Assembly: GCF_008000935.1 (NCBI RefSeq)
Contig: NZ_CP042831.1
Location: 1,674,001-1,738,000, forward strand
Source of the DNA: Flavobacterium alkalisoli
GTDB lineage: Bacteria > Bacteroidota > Bacteroidia > Flavobacteriales > Flavobacteriaceae
Direction of reading: 5' to 3'
Length of the DNA stretch: 64,000 bases
Shown here piece by piece: positions 19,530-27,658 of the stretch. Within the stretch, counting starts at the first letter, position 1; each line of letters opens with the position of its first letter. Below the pieces are notes generated by a model that was not told where the DNA came from, did no database searches, and saw only the letters and a list, made by a program, of their open reading frames with translations. A program made the position numbers and the translations under genes.

Positions 19530-19531
19530 AT

Positions 19532-19945
19532 ATGCTTTCTAAGAAAACTAAATACGGATTAAAGGCTCTTATCTACATTGCTAAGCATTCGGGTACAGAG
19601 CCTGTCCTTATATCTGAAATATCGGATCGCGAGCGTATACCCAAAAAGTTCCTTGAAGCTATTCTTTTGGATTTAAAAAAGTTTGGTATTCTTGGTTCTA
19701 AAAAGGGAAAGGGTGGAGGTTACTACCTGCTTAAAGATCCTAGAGATATTTCTGCTGCTACAATCATAAGGGTTTTAGATGGTCCTTTAGCCATGCTTCC
19801 ATGTGTTAGCCTTAACTATTATGAGAAGTGTGACGACTGTCCGGATGAGGCAAAATGTAACCTTAATAAATTTCTTGCACAGGTGAGAGATAACACGCTT
19901 AGCCTGCTTCAGCAAAGGTCGTTGTATGATTTGGCGATTTTATAA
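19532..19945 (+). CDS. Rrf2-family transcriptional regulator
   Basis: Winged-helix repressor or activator of the Rrf2 family (IscR, CymR, NsrR relatives). The 137 residues begin MLSKKTKYGLKALIYIA, the typical first helix, with the recognition region ISDRERIPKKFLEAIL and the wing KGKGGGYYL. Four cysteines cluster in LPCVSLNYYEKCDDCPDEAK and the following CNLNKF, compatible with a redox or iron-sulfur switch. It directly precedes a palindrome that overlaps the promoter of the sulfate-assimilation operon, so it is likely the cysteine or sulfur regulator of that operon (inferred). Confidence 0.9.
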   Translation: MLSKKTKYGLKALIYIAKHSGTEPVLISEISDRERIPKKFLEAILLDLKKFGILGSKKGKGGGYYLLKDPRDISAATIIRVLDGPLAMLPCVSLNYYEKCDDCPDEAKCNLNKFLAQVRDNTLSLLQQRSLYDLAIL

Positions 19946-19955
19946 CAAAAAAATT

Positions 19956-19994
19956 TATACTATTAGTCTATAAAATCTATAGACTAATAGTATA
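19956..19994 (+). promoter_or_regulatory. Perfect palindromic operator overlapping the cys operon promoter
   Basis: TATACTATTAGTCTATA (19956-19972), 5-nt spacer, TATAGACTAATAGTATA (19978-19994): 17-bp arms without mismatch, 11 nt after the Rrf2 stop codon. Its right arm overlaps the -7 element TATATTTG at 19991-19998, so a bound dimer would block the promoter. The natural candidate ligand is the Rrf2 protein encoded next to it. Confidence 0.82.
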
Positions 19995-19998
19995 TTTG
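19991..19998 (+). promoter_or_regulatory. Promoter -7 element of the DUF2061-cysHDN operon
   Basis: TATATTTG matches TAnnTTTG, 25 nt before the DUF2061 ATG. It shares four bases with the palindrome's right arm. Confidence 0.7.
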
Positions 19999-20023
19999 AA
20001 AAAATTAATACGAGGAAAGACAA

Positions 20024-20296
20024 ATGCTTGATTTGATAAAAGCCAAAAAAAACTTTTCACTAAAAGACAGCCCTAAGATTTCGGCAATAAAGGCAGTAAC
20101 CTGGCGTATAGTAGGTACTATAGATACGATGATAATTTCCTATATACTAACCGGTAACATTACAATTGCATTTTCTATAGGGAGTGTAGAGGTAATGTCT
20201 AAAATGCTGCTTTACTTTTTACATGAAAGGGCCTGGGCAAGATTAACGAGAAAGAATAGTAATGAAGGTAATGGAGAGATTAAAATATCTGAATAA
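20024..20296 (+). CDS. DUF2061 membrane protein
   Basis: Small 90-residue membrane protein of the DUF2061 family. It has two hydrophobic segments (about residues 28-48 and 50-66: IVGTIDTMIISYILTG, IAFSIGSVEVMSKMLLYF) and the family's KAVTWRIVGTIDT and LHERAW signatures. Biochemical role is not established to my knowledge. It is first in the operon with cysH, cysD and cysN and its 3' end overlaps cysH, so a role linked to sulfate assimilation is a reasonable inference. Confidence 0.88.
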   Translation: MLDLIKAKKNFSLKDSPKISAIKAVTWRIVGTIDTMIISYILTGNITIAFSIGSVEVMSKMLLYFLHERAWARLTRKNSNEGNGEIKISE

Positions 20297-20984
20297 GGAA
20301 TTACAGGGCAAGAGCATAGAAGATGCTATTGCTTTTGTAGTGCAAAATATAGAGGGAAAAAAGGTTTTTTCAACATCGTTTGGTATAGAAGACCAGTTGT
20401 TAACACACTATATGGTTCCGCATCATGATCAGGTTTCAGTTTTTACACTGGATACCGGGAGACAGTTTAACGAAACCTATGAGGTATTTCATAAAACCCA
20501 AAAAAAGTACCCGTCGTTAATCATTGAAACTTATTTTCCTGATGAACAGGATGTAAAAGAGTATGTTTCTGTAAACGGAATAAATGGTTTTTACGACAGT
20601 ATAGAAAAGCGAAAATCATGCTGCCACATAAGGAAGGTTAAACCGTTACAGCGTGCCATTAAAGGTGCCGATTTATGGATAACGGGCCTGCGTGCCGAAC
20701 AATCGCAAAACAGGGAAGAGATGGAGTTTTTAGAGTGGGACGAAGTGAACCAGCTTATAAAATTCAATCCTCTACTGCATTACAGCCTTAAACAGGTAGA
20801 GCAGGAAGTAAATCAGTTTAATGTACCCATAAACAGTTTATATAAAAAAGGCTTTCTAAGCATTGGCTGTGCACCCTGTACCAGAGCCCTTGCTGAAGGG
20901 GAAGACTTTAGGGCAGGCCGATGGTGGTGGGAAAACGGAAAAAAAGAATGCGGACTGCATATTCATCAGGATAAAAATTATTAA
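20262..20984 (+). CDS. cysH: Phosphoadenylyl/adenylyl-sulfate reductase
   Basis: Assimilatory reductase converting activated sulfate to sulfite. The protein (about 240 residues) has the PAPS-reductase fold (STSFGIEDQ, FTLDTGR), the catalytic C-terminal ECGLH (Cys230), and the CC pair at about 120-121 (KSCCHIRKVKPL) plus CxxC at about 203-206 (GCAPCTRA). Those four cysteines bind a 4Fe-4S cluster in the APS-using type, so APS is the likely substrate. ATG 20262 or 20271 could be the start; both overlap the DUF2061 gene by 26-35 nt. Confidence 0.93.
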   Translation: MKVMERLKYLNKELQGKSIEDAIAFVVQNIEGKKVFSTSFGIEDQLLTHYMVPHHDQVSVFTLDTGRQFNETYEVFHKTQKKYPSLIIETYFPDEQDVKEYVSVNGINGFYDSIEKRKSCCHIRKVKPLQRAIKGADLWITGLRAEQSQNREEMEFLEWDEVNQLIKFNPLLHYSLKQVEQEVNQFNVPINSLYKKGFLSIGCAPCTRALAEGEDFRAGRWWWENGKKECGLHIHQDKNY

Positions 20985-20986
20985 TC

Positions 20987-21892
20987 ATGACACATTACAT
21001 ACAATCACATCTGCAAACGCTGGAGGATGAAAGTATTTATATATTACGGGAAGTAGTGGCACAGTTTCAAAAGCCGGTGTTGCTTTTTTCAGGAGGGAAA
21101 GACTCAATAACGCTGGCAAGACTGGCGCAAAAGGCTTTTTACCCGGCAAAAATACCGTTCCCGTTTTTACATATAGATACCGGACATAATTTTCCGGAGA
21201 CTATTGAATTTAGAGATCAGCTTGTAAAAGAGCTAGGTGTTGAACTTATTGTACGCTATGTACAGGATAGTATAGATCAAAAGAAAGTACAGGAAGAAAC
21301 AGGGAAATATGCAAGCCGTAATGCACTGCAAACCGTGACCCTGCTTGATGCTATTGAAGAGTTTGGTTTTGATGCCTGTATGGGCGGGGCAAGACGTGAC
21401 GAAGAAAAATCGAGGGCTAAAGAAAGAATATTTTCCGTAAGGGATGATTTTGGGCAATGGGATGCAAAAAAACAGCGTCCGGAACTGTTTAATATATTGA
21501 ATGGCAAAATACACTTTGGCGAAAATGTAAGAGCATTTCCTATAAGCAACTGGACCGAAGAGGATGTTTGGAATTACATAGCGCAGGAAGAAATTGGTTT
21601 ACCAAGTATTTATTTTGCCCATAAGCGTAAGCTTGTAAAAAGAGATGGTGCCTTTTTAGCACATTCAGATTATCTGAATCTTGTGGAAACCGATGAGATT
21701 GTAGAATCTATTGTACGCTTCAGAACTGTAGGGGATATGACCTGTACTGCTGCTTTTATTTCGGAAGCCAATACAATACCTGATATTATGTATGAAAACA
21801 AATCTTCCAAATCTTCAGAGAGAGGTGCCAGGATGGACGATAAACGTTCGGAAGCGGCATTGGAACAAAGAAAGAAAGGAGGGTATTTTTAA
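20987..21892 (+). CDS. cysD: Sulfate adenylyltransferase subunit 2
   Basis: Catalytic subunit of ATP sulfurylase, making adenylyl sulfate from ATP and sulfate, driven by GTP hydrolysis in CysN. The 301 residues carry the PP-loop SGGKDS (35-40), FLHIDTGHNFPETIEFRD, the ARRDEEKSRAKERIFSVRDD region and the C-terminal SERGARMDDKRSEAALEQRK block. It lies 2 nt after cysH and 3 nt before cysN. Confidence 0.97.
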   Translation: MTHYIQSHLQTLEDESIYILREVVAQFQKPVLLFSGGKDSITLARLAQKAFYPAKIPFPFLHIDTGHNFPETIEFRDQLVKELGVELIVRYVQDSIDQKKVQEETGKYASRNALQTVTLLDAIEEFGFDACMGGARRDEEKSRAKERIFSVRDDFGQWDAKKQRPELFNILNGKIHFGENVRAFPISNWTEEDVWNYIAQEEIGLPSIYFAHKRKLVKRDGAFLAHSDYLNLVETDEIVESIVRFRTVGDMTCTAAFISEANTIPDIMYENKSSKSSERGARMDDKRSEAALEQRKKGGYF

Positions 21893-21895
21893 GAT

Positions 21896-23137
21896 ATGGA
21901 TTTACTTAGAATTAATACAGCCGGTAGTGTAGACGACGGCAAGAGTACACTTATAGGGCGATTTTTAAACGATAGCCATGCGCTTACCATAGAGCAGGAA
22001 GAGCTTATAGTAAAAAAGACCAAGGAAAAAGGACTTGAAGATCTTGATTTTTCGGTTATAACTGACGGGCTTATAGCTGAAAGGGAACAGGGAATCACTA
22101 TTGATGTGGCTCATATATACTTTTCTTCAGATAAAAGAAAGTTTATTATAGCTGATAGTCCGGGTCATGTGGAATATACCCGTAATATGGTTACGGGAGC
22201 TTCTAATTCAGAAGTTTCAATTATTCTTATTGATGCCCGTAAAGGATTATTGGAGCAAACATACAGGCATTACTTTATAAGTAATCTGCTAAGGTTAAAA
22301 ACGGTTGTTTTCTGTATCAATAAAATGGATTTGGTACAATTTAGTGAAGACGTGTTTTTATCTATTGCGGCAGATATTAATAAAATGGCAGGCAAGTTTG
22401 AGTATAAGCCTGACGTACATATTTTACCTATCAGTTCGCTTAAGGGAGATAATGTGGTAAACCATTCTGAAACTATGCAATGGTATACCGGACAAACCCT
22501 TTCGGAAGTACTGCATGATATAAAACCGGGAGAAGCGCAAACCAATGATTTTAGGTTTGATGTTCAACAGGTAATGCATGTGCAAAATAATGAGTTTGTA
22601 GATTACAGGGCTTATGCCGGCAGGGTGATAAGTGGCAGTGTAGCCGTGGGGGATGAGGTTATTGTACTTCCTTCCGGGCAAAAAAGCAAAGTGGCAGAAT
22701 TACGTAAGTTTACCAATACCTTTAATGAGGTTAAAACCGGACAGTCTATACAGCTTAGACTGGAAGACGATGTTGATGTTAGCCGTGGTATGATGCTAGT
22801 GAAAGATAACGATGAAAAGTTATTGTCTAAAGATATAAAGGCGACACTGGTTTGGCTGGATGAAAAAAAGACAGTTCCCGGGGGCAGGTATTTACTACAG
22901 GCCGGAACGAGAACGGTACAGTGCAAATTGCAGCAGATAGAAGCGGTTATTCCGCCTGAAAATCCGGAGGAGTTGGTTCAGGCCGATACGCTTAAGTTAA
23001 ATGATATTGCCAGAGTAAGTTTTAAAACCGCTACTCCGGCATTTATAGACTCTTTTGAAAATAACAGGCTTAACGGAGCCTTTATAATAATAGATACGCA
23101 AACCAACAATACCGTAGGCGTTGGTTTTTCGGAATAA
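21896..23137 (+). CDS. cysN: Sulfate adenylyltransferase subunit 1 (GTPase)
   Basis: Regulatory GTPase of ATP sulfurylase, an elongation-factor-like protein. The P-loop GSVDDGKST is at residues 10-18, followed by the switch region EREQGITIDVAH, the G3 motif DSPGHVEY and G4 NKMD. At 413 residues it is shorter than the E. coli protein (about 475) and has no fused APS kinase (CysC), fitting direct APS reduction by the CysH next door. It is last in the operon, before a bidirectional terminator. Confidence 0.95.
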   Translation: MDLLRINTAGSVDDGKSTLIGRFLNDSHALTIEQEELIVKKTKEKGLEDLDFSVITDGLIAEREQGITIDVAHIYFSSDKRKFIIADSPGHVEYTRNMVTGASNSEVSIILIDARKGLLEQTYRHYFISNLLRLKTVVFCINKMDLVQFSEDVFLSIAADINKMAGKFEYKPDVHILPISSLKGDNVVNHSETMQWYTGQTLSEVLHDIKPGEAQTNDFRFDVQQVMHVQNNEFVDYRAYAGRVISGSVAVGDEVIVLPSGQKSKVAELRKFTNTFNEVKTGQSIQLRLEDDVDVSRGMMLVKDNDEKLLSKDIKATLVWLDEKKTVPGGRYLLQAGTRTVQCKLQQIEAVIPPENPEELVQADTLKLNDIARVSFKTATPAFIDSFENNRLNGAFIIIDTQTNNTVGVGFSE

Positions 23138-23154
23138 TCAGAGTGTTCGTAATA

Positions 23155-23182
23155 ATAAACCCCGCTTTAAGCGGGGTTTTGT
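23155..23182. terminator. Bidirectional terminator between cysN and marC
   Basis: AAACCCCGCT (23157-23166) and AGCGGGGTTT (23170-23179) form a stem with A-rich and T-rich flanks on both sides. It lies between the convergent cysN and MarC genes and can serve both. Confidence 0.88.
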
Positions 23183-23815
23183 TTATTTAATTTGTATCGT
23201 TTGAAGTATGTTTACTACCGAACTGCTTATGTATTGTATACCTATGGCAATAACTATAAAGCCAATTATTCTTGAAATAGCAACGATGCCTGATGCTCCT
23301 AATATCCTGGAAAGGTAGTGTGCACTTCTCATTACTAAAAAAATTACTATAGCTACCGAAGCTATGGCAATACAGGCAATAACCTTTTGCATAATATCTG
23401 TATAATCCTGATAAAGTGCAATAAGTAATGACATAGATCCGGGGCCTGCCAGCATAGGGATCGCAAGTGGTGTTAGGGCGATGTCATTTCTCTTTTGAGC
23501 ATCATTGGCTACCTTTTTGTTAACCCCTCTTGTTTTACTGAACTTACCGGATAGTAAAGCAAATCCTGAATTTACAATGATAAAGCCTCCGGCAATACGA
23601 AGTGCATCAATACTGATTCCGAAAAATGCCAGTATGTACTGTCCTATAAAAAAAGATATGATAAGGATAATGAATACATTAACGGCAGTCCAGAAAGAAA
23701 TACGGGAACGTTCGGCTTTAGTGTCATCCTGTGTAAGTCCTACAAAAATAGGCACAGCTCCTAAAGGGTTAATAACTGAAAATAGCGCGGCAAAAATGTA
23801 GATAAATAATTCCAT
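23183..23815 (-). CDS. MarC-family membrane protein
   Basis: Integral membrane protein of the MarC (NAAT) family, 210 residues with about six hydrophobic segments. The family features seen are the N-terminal FSVINPLGAVPIFVGLT, the central PLAIPMLAGPGSMSLLIALY, and the C-terminal ISRIIGFIVIAIGIQYISS. Function in this family is poorly defined: MarC itself does not confer multidrug resistance, and small-amino-acid transport is reported for an archaeal relative. It is monocistronic and convergent with cysN. Confidence 0.9.
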   Translation of the reverse strand: MELFIYIFAALFSVINPLGAVPIFVGLTQDDTKAERSRISFWTAVNVFIILIISFFIGQYILAFFGISIDALRIAGGFIIVNSGFALLSGKFSKTRGVNKKVANDAQKRNDIALTPLAIPMLAGPGSMSLLIALYQDYTDIMQKVIACIAIASVAIVIFLVMRSAHYLSRILGASGIVAISRIIGFIVIAIGIQYISSSVVNILQTIQIK

Positions 23816-23932
23816 GAACGATTGTTGGTTTTTTTTCTATTGTAAATTTAATAAGAAAATATGGGTGGGCAATTGAAAGGTATTTATTAAAGCATTAATT
23901 ATTTCCTTATTTTTAGGCAATAATAACACCTT

Positions 23933-25030
23933 ATGAAAACGAAAATATTACTATTTGTTATACTCCTTTTAACTGCTACGGTTCTTAAGGCACAATCTGT
24001 TTCAGGCTATGTATATGACGAGAAGGAAGATATACCTCTGGAAGGCGCTTTTGTGTATCTGGACGGAACAACCTTTTCTGCAAGTACCGATTCAAACGGG
24101 GCTTTTACCATAAATACAGGGCAACAGCTTTCGGCTGCTTTAGTAGTAAAGTATATGGGATATCAAACCAGGATAGTTCAAAATCCTTTTTCCTATGAGG
24201 GTAAAATTAAAATCCTTTTAAAGGAAGATGCCATAAAAATGGATGAGGTGGTAATAAATAAAAAGGCCGCTTTTTCGAGAAAAGAGATGCTACAAGTATT
24301 CAGGGAGCAGTTTTTAGGAAAGACCAAAGCAGGTAAATCCTGTAAAATACTTAATGAAGACGATATAATATTATATTATGATTTGGCTACAAATACACTA
24401 AAGGCTGAAGCAAAGAAACCGATTCAGATATCTAACAAAAAGCTGAAATATGAAGTGCAGTTTGATTTGGTAGATTTTCAGGTGCATTTTGGCAGGAAGA
24501 CCCTTTCACCCTTTGCCATGCAAACAAGTTTTTATGCAGGAACCAGCTTTTTTAAGGATGTATCTAAAAAGGAAAGTATTAAAGAGGATAGGGATGAGGC
24601 CTACAAAGGGTCTTTATTGCATTTCATGCGGGCTATTGCAGCTAATGAATGGAGCGAAGAGAAATATGCTCTTTATGTAGATAGTTTTCCGGCAAGCCCT
24701 AATGAATATTTTAAAGTAAGCGATACGCTGGATTATAAAAAAGTAACCTGTTTAAAAAGTAAAGTTCCTATACCTGAAACGAATGTGAAAATTCAAATGA
24801 ACAAGGAACTTAGTGAAAGGACTTTAGAAGCTCCAAAAGAAAGAAACATACGTTTTGCCGTACTGCATGACGGAGAGCAACAGTCTTTTTTTGAAATGAA
24901 TGCCGATCATTTTTATATAGGCAGCAATGGTTTGTTCTGGCCTATAACCTCTATGATATTTGGTGGATATTTCGGTGAACTTAAAGTAGGGGATATGCTG
25001 CCTGCCGATTATACTTATATCAATAACTAA
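23933..25030 (+). CDS. Secreted protein with carboxypeptidase-regulatory-like domain
   Basis: Predicted exported protein of 365 residues. A signal peptide (MKTKILLFVILLLTATVLKA) is followed by a CarboxypepD_reg-like beta-sandwich to about residue 98 (VSGYVYDEKEDIPLEGAFVY, then MDEVVINKKA), the kind found at the N-terminus of TonB-dependent transporters. The rest is a beta-rich region I cannot name and there is no TonB barrel. No T9SS tail is seen. It is likely in the periplasm or at the outer membrane; function unknown. Confidence 0.72.
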   Translation: MKTKILLFVILLLTATVLKAQSVSGYVYDEKEDIPLEGAFVYLDGTTFSASTDSNGAFTINTGQQLSAALVVKYMGYQTRIVQNPFSYEGKIKILLKEDAIKMDEVVINKKAAFSRKEMLQVFREQFLGKTKAGKSCKILNEDDIILYYDLATNTLKAEAKKPIQISNKKLKYEVQFDLVDFQVHFGRKTLSPFAMQTSFYAGTSFFKDVSKKESIKEDRDEAYKGSLLHFMRAIAANEWSEEKYALYVDSFPASPNEYFKVSDTLDYKKVTCLKSKVPIPETNVKIQMNKELSERTLEAPKERNIRFAVLHDGEQQSFFEMNADHFYIGSNGLFWPITSMIFGGYFGELKVGDMLPADYTYINN

Positions 25031-25103
25031 CTATGTTATCGTTAGGCTAAAAAGGTATGAAAAGCTACTTTCTTTACTTATTTTTGATATAAACTTATTT
25101 GTA

Positions 25104-25472
25104 ATGAAAACAGAAAAGAAAACATTAGTAATAGGAGCTTCCACCAACCCCGAGAGATATGCTTACAGGGCTGTAAAAATGCTTGAGCAGTATGGTCACC
25201 CTGTTGTTGCTGTAGGTAAAAAGGAAGAAGATCTTGGTAATGTTCACATAGAGAAAGAACTTATACATTTTGACGGAGTGGATACCGTAACACTGTATCT
25301 TAACCCCTTAAATCAAAAACAATACTACGACTATATTGTAAGCCTGAAACCAAAAAGGGTTGTATTTAATCCTGGCACAGAAAATCCTGAGCTATATACT
25401 ATCCTTAAGGAAAATAACATTGAGGTTGAGGTAGCCTGTACGCTTGTTATGCTTTCTATAGGGAATTACTAA
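25104..25472 (+). CDS. CoA-binding protein
   Basis: Small Rossmann-fold protein (122 residues) of the CoA_binding family (PF13380-like), related to the succinyl-CoA synthetase alpha N-terminal domain. It shows the nucleotide-loop start TLVIGASTNPERYAYRAVKM and the VDTVTLYLNPLNQ and RVVFNPGTENPEL blocks. Ligand and role are not established. Its 3' end overlaps the convergent symporter gene by 17 nt. Confidence 0.85.
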   Translation: MKTEKKTLVIGASTNPERYAYRAVKMLEQYGHPVVAVGKKEEDLGNVHIEKELIHFDGVDTVTLYLNPLNQKQYYDYIVSLKPKRVVFNPGTENPELYTILKENNIEVEVACTLVMLSIGNY

Positions 25473-26958
25473 CCGATGCCTTTTTACTGATGCACAGTAA
25501 AAGGATAAAAGTAATAAGTCCGTTTACAATTATAAGCTCATTATCAAAAACATAATCGCCGAACAATACTTTTGAATTAAGGCTTAATGCCAGCGTAAGT
25601 AAAGGGGAGGCTATACATACTAACGGAGTAAGTTTATCCCTTAATGTGAGATTCTTCATAAACAGTCCAAAGGCATATAAGCCCAGTAACGGACCATAAG
25701 TATAAGAAGCAATTCTGAATATCATACTAACAACAGAGTTGTCGTTTATGATATTGAAAACTATAATTACCAAAAACATAAGGAACGAAAAAGATATATG
25801 TACCCAGTGTCTGGTCCTGACCACATTAGGTTTATTGGCATTTTCCGTTTTATCCATTCCTAAAAAGTCCACACAAAAAGATGTGGTTAACGCTGTAAGA
25901 GCCGAATCGGTTGTTGCAAATGTTGCCGCGGTTAAACCCAGCAAGAATATTACCGAAGGTATAAGTGCCAGATGGTGAAAGGCAATTTCCGGGAATAATA
26001 AGTCTGTTCTTGGTTTGCCGTCTACTAGAGGAACATCTATACCGTTTTTATTGGCGTAAATATAAAGTAAGGCACCAACACCTAGGAAAAACAAATTGAT
26101 TATCACAAATATCCCTGTAAAGGTGAACATGTTTTTTTGAGCTTCGCCAATGTTTTTACAGCTTAGGTTTTTTTGCATAAGGTCCTGATCTAGGCCTACC
26201 ATGGCTATGGTGACAAAAATCCCTCCCAGTATCTGTTTTACAAAGTGGAAACGGCTACCTATAAAGTCTTCAAAGAAAAATATTTTAGAATAGTTACTTT
26301 CCTTTACGGTCTCAAAAGCCTGTGGCAGGCTCAGTTCTAAACTATCACATATAAAATAAATGGTAAAAAATACCGAAGAGACTATAAAGAAGGTTTGAAG
26401 CGTATCAGTAATAATAATTGTTTTTAGTCCGCCCTTATAGGTGTAAGCAAATATGAGCATAAGCGATATTAATACTGTAGCCCAAAAAGGAACACCAAAG
26501 GAATCGAAAACATAGCGTTGCAGTACAATTACAACCAGATATAACCTGAAGGCCGAACCAATAGTCCTGCTTATCAAAAATATCATGGCAGCGGTCTTAT
26601 AGCTGTATTGTCCTAATCTGTTTTCTATGTAGCCATAAATAGAGGTCAGGTTCAACCTGTAATAAAGGGGTAATAATACCTTGGCTATAAGTATAAATCC
26701 TATGGCATTACCCAATACAAACTGAAAGTACTTAAACTGTTCCCCGCTAGGAGAGCCCACTTCGCCCGGTACAGAAATAAATGTAACGCCCGATAGCGCA
26801 GTACCAATCATACCAAAAGCAACCAGGTACCATTTGGAGTTTTTATTGGCTTTAAAAAAGGCATCATTTCCGCTGTCTTTTTTACTTACTAGCCTGGAAA
26901 TGGCAATTAGTACCCCAAAGTATACTATTATTATGGATAAGATGGTTATTGGTTGCAT
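25456..26958 (-). CDS. Sodium/solute symporter
   Basis: Inner-membrane transporter of the sodium:solute symporter (SSS/SLC5) family with about 13 hydrophobic segments. The start MQPITILSIIIVYFGVLIAI, the SKWYLVAFGMIGTALSGVTF region and SVPGEVG are characteristic of the SSF family; substrate cannot be deduced. The frame extends 8 codons upstream to a TTG (26982), but ATG 26958 gives a natural N-terminus (500 residues) and is preferred. It is divergent from recR and convergent with the CoA-binding gene. Confidence 0.9.
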   Translation of the reverse strand: MQPITILSIIIVYFGVLIAISRLVSKKDSGNDAFFKANKNSKWYLVAFGMIGTALSGVTFISVPGEVGSPSGEQFKYFQFVLGNAIGFILIAKVLLPLYYRLNLTSIYGYIENRLGQYSYKTAAMIFLISRTIGSAFRLYLVVIVLQRYVFDSFGVPFWATVLISLMLIFAYTYKGGLKTIIITDTLQTFFIVSSVFFTIYFICDSLELSLPQAFETVKESNYSKIFFFEDFIGSRFHFVKQILGGIFVTIAMVGLDQDLMQKNLSCKNIGEAQKNMFTFTGIFVIINLFFLGVGALLYIYANKNGIDVPLVDGKPRTDLLFPEIAFHHLALIPSVIFLLGLTAATFATTDSALTALTTSFCVDFLGMDKTENANKPNVVRTRHWVHISFSFLMFLVIIVFNIINDNSVVSMIFRIASYTYGPLLGLYAFGLFMKNLTLRDKLTPLVCIASPLLTLALSLNSKVLFGDYVFDNELIIVNGLITFILLLCISKKASVSNSL

Positions 26959-27022
26959 AAAATAAGTTTGTATACAAAACAAATAAAAAATATTACAATA
27001 TACTCACAATTTGCAGGTTTTG

Positions 27023-27030
27023 TACATTTG
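27023..27030 (+). promoter_or_regulatory. Promoter -7 element of recR
   Basis: TACATTTG matches TAnnTTTG only 5 nt before the first ATG (27036). Transcription would begin at about the start codon, so the mRNA may be leaderless or nearly so. Confidence 0.55.
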
Positions 27031-27035
27031 CATTT

Positions 27036-27656
27036 ATGGAAATGTCTTCAAAATTACTGGAAAGGGCAGTGGCTGAAATTTCTCAGCTACCGGGTATAGG
27101 GAAACGTACGGCCTTAAGGCTGGCATTACATTTATTAAAGCAGCCTAAAGATATGACAGAGCATCTTACAGGAGCTATTTTAAAGATGCGTGAGGAGATA
27201 CGTTTTTGCAGAGAATGTCATAACATATCTGATGTTGAGGTATGTGAAATTTGCAGTAACCTTTCCAGGGACAAATCGGTTATTTGTGTTGTTGAGGATA
27301 TAAGGGATGTAATGGCTATTGAAAACACAGGCTTGTTTAAAGGGATTTACCATGTACTTGGCGGGAAGATATCCCCTATAGATGGTATAGGCCCAAGCCA
27401 GCTTAATATTGCCACACTGGTAGAAAAGGTAAAAACAGGAGTAGCCAAAGAGCTTATTTTTGCATTAAGCTCTACAATGGAAGGCGATACCACCAATTTT
27501 TATATCTACAAACAAATTAAGGATCATAATATAGTACTGTCGGCAATTGCAAGAGGTATAGCAGTGGGTGATGAGCTTGAGTTTGCCGATGAGGTAACTT
27601 TAGGAAGAAGTATTATACACAGGGTGCCGTTTGAAAGCAGCCTTAAAAACTCATAA
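27036..27656 (+). CDS. recR: Recombination mediator RecR
   Basis: RecR acts with RecF/RecO in loading RecA at gaps during recombinational repair. The 206 residues have the N-terminal helix-hairpin-helix ([20 protein letters not shown]), a C4 zinc finger ([19 protein letters not shown]), and a Toprim domain ([18 protein letters not shown], then [16 protein letters not shown]). ATG 27036 or 27042 may be the start. It ends 2 nt before the convergent usher-like gene with no terminator visible. Confidence 0.97.
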   Translation: MEMSSKLLERAVAEISQLPGIGKRTALRLALHLLKQPKDMTEHLTGAILKMREEIRFCRECHNISDVEVCEICSNLSRDKSVICVVEDIRDVMAIENTGLFKGIYHVLGGKISPIDGIGPSQLNIATLVEKVKTGVAKELIFALSSTMEGDTTNFYIYKQIKDHNIVLSAIARGIAVGDELEFADEVTLGRSIIHRVPFESSLKNS

Positions 27657-27658
27657 GC

